From the NCBI GenBank assembly GCA_026168455.1, contig CM047426.1, positions 48,431,589 to 48,495,588 on the forward strand: a stretch of DNA of 64,000 nucleotides. The letters run 5' to 3'. Positions 63,487 to 64,000 of this stretch are shown piece after piece (within the stretch, counting starts at the first letter, position 1; every line of letters starts with the position of its first letter). Source of the DNA: Theocolax elegans (Eukaryota > Arthropoda > Insecta > Hymenoptera > Cerocephalidae). Both the position numbers and the translations under genes were made by a program. The notes under the pieces are model-generated. The model was not told the DNA's origin. It ran no database searches and saw only the letters and a program-made list of their open reading frames with translations.

Positions 63487-64000
63487 CACTGCCGCTCACA
63501 TAAATTTGGCCACCCCATCAAAAATCTGTCAAACTTTGAAGTTTTGTACCTCTATAAGGAATGAACCGCTTAATTCGTTAACTTAACCGTTAAATTCGTA
63601 TTCGTTGAGTAAAAACGCATAATTTTTGCTCTTATGATTTTTTTAGTTTGACTCATAGTTTTTAAGTTATGAGCTGTTGAAAAAAATGTGATTTTTTTTA
63701 CATAAAATTAAAAAATTCCCTAAAAAATAATTGAACAAAAATTCTGCATAGCGCATTTTGAAGAGGAGTACCATAGCTTTAACCTCCATTTTGTATTTTT
63801 TTTAATCAGATTATTTTTAACAAAGTTATGCCAATTTGAGAATGGACAAAAAAAATTGAAATTTTTTTTTTTCATTTGTTTTTAAAAAATTAATTAAACA
63901 TTATTTTTTAAAATATTTTCATCATATACTGAAGAGCTTGGTACGAGCTTCAAAACGCACTTTCAATTTTTTATATCGGTTGATTCCTTATAGAGGTACA
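63487..64000. mobile_element. Palindromic Tc1/mariner-like MITE, cut by window end
   Basis: It starts CACTGCCGCTCACATAAATT after TATATA, followed by TGGCCACCCC. GTACCTCTATAAGGAATGAACC at about 63546 has its complement at 63977-64000. The terminus resembles Tc1-type inverted repeats inserted at TA. The right end lies outside the window. Confidence 0.75.

Overview
This is an AT-rich eukaryotic window from an insect, most likely a hymenopteran. The host signal is two splice-bounded exons of a latrophilin/CIRL adhesion GPCR at 8410-8857 on the + strand, plus a small unrecognised gene model with short introns at about 35375-36372. Almost everything else is a graveyard of nested mobile elements. 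The species call is an inference from the style of the element families; no species-diagnostic gene was found.

Layout. 1-9 kb: a microsatellite, foldback (palindromic) elements, relics of a Ty3/Gypsy pol and a non-LTR ORF1, a candidate solo LTR (4427-5773), tRNA-like sequences and the GPCR exons. 9.4-22.8 kb: an 11-kb Ty3/Gypsy retrotransposon on the minus strand with two about 1.1-kb LTRs, a tRNA-Lys-type primer site, gag, pol, an unusual coiled-coil third ORF and a polypurine tract. Both of its ends carry near-identical tandem duplications of 1.38 and 1.34 kb that contain partial LTRs. 22.8-33.4 kb: a Maverick/Polinton on the minus strand, with truncated ends but the gene order still readable. 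In transcription order it has protein-primed PolB, packaging ATPase, a small GGFLP-type protein, an unknown protein, chromodomain integrase, penton-like minor capsid, a basic protein, F54H12.2-type capsid, an unknown cysteine-rich protein, a small acidic protein and a truncated adenain-like protease. Most of these genes are broken. PolB is split by a solo LTR with a 4-bp target duplication.

33.4-46 kb: foldback elements, the three-exon gene, a solo LTR (39183-40246), an R1-type tail fragment and a jockey-like non-LTR element whose endonuclease is split by another solo LTR. 46-54.6 kb: a rearranged non-LTR relic, a transposase-like gene split by a TTAA-flanked palindromic MITE, two back-to-back foldbacks with a solo LTR between them, a Helitron relic and reverse transcriptase fragments. 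54.8-59 kb: a nearly full-length non-LTR retrotransposon with only a few disabling changes. 59-64 kb: simple repeats, a hairpin-forming minisatellite and three more palindromic elements, the last running off the window.

The main interest is the nested history, which can be read base by base (four solo LTRs and one MITE with clean target duplications, three of them splitting ORFs whose flanks are still in one frame), a set of large palindromes with related termini that sit in (TA)n tracts, and the gypsy ORF3. I found no convincing new cellular system. No CRISPR array, rRNA or clearly functional tRNA gene was seen.
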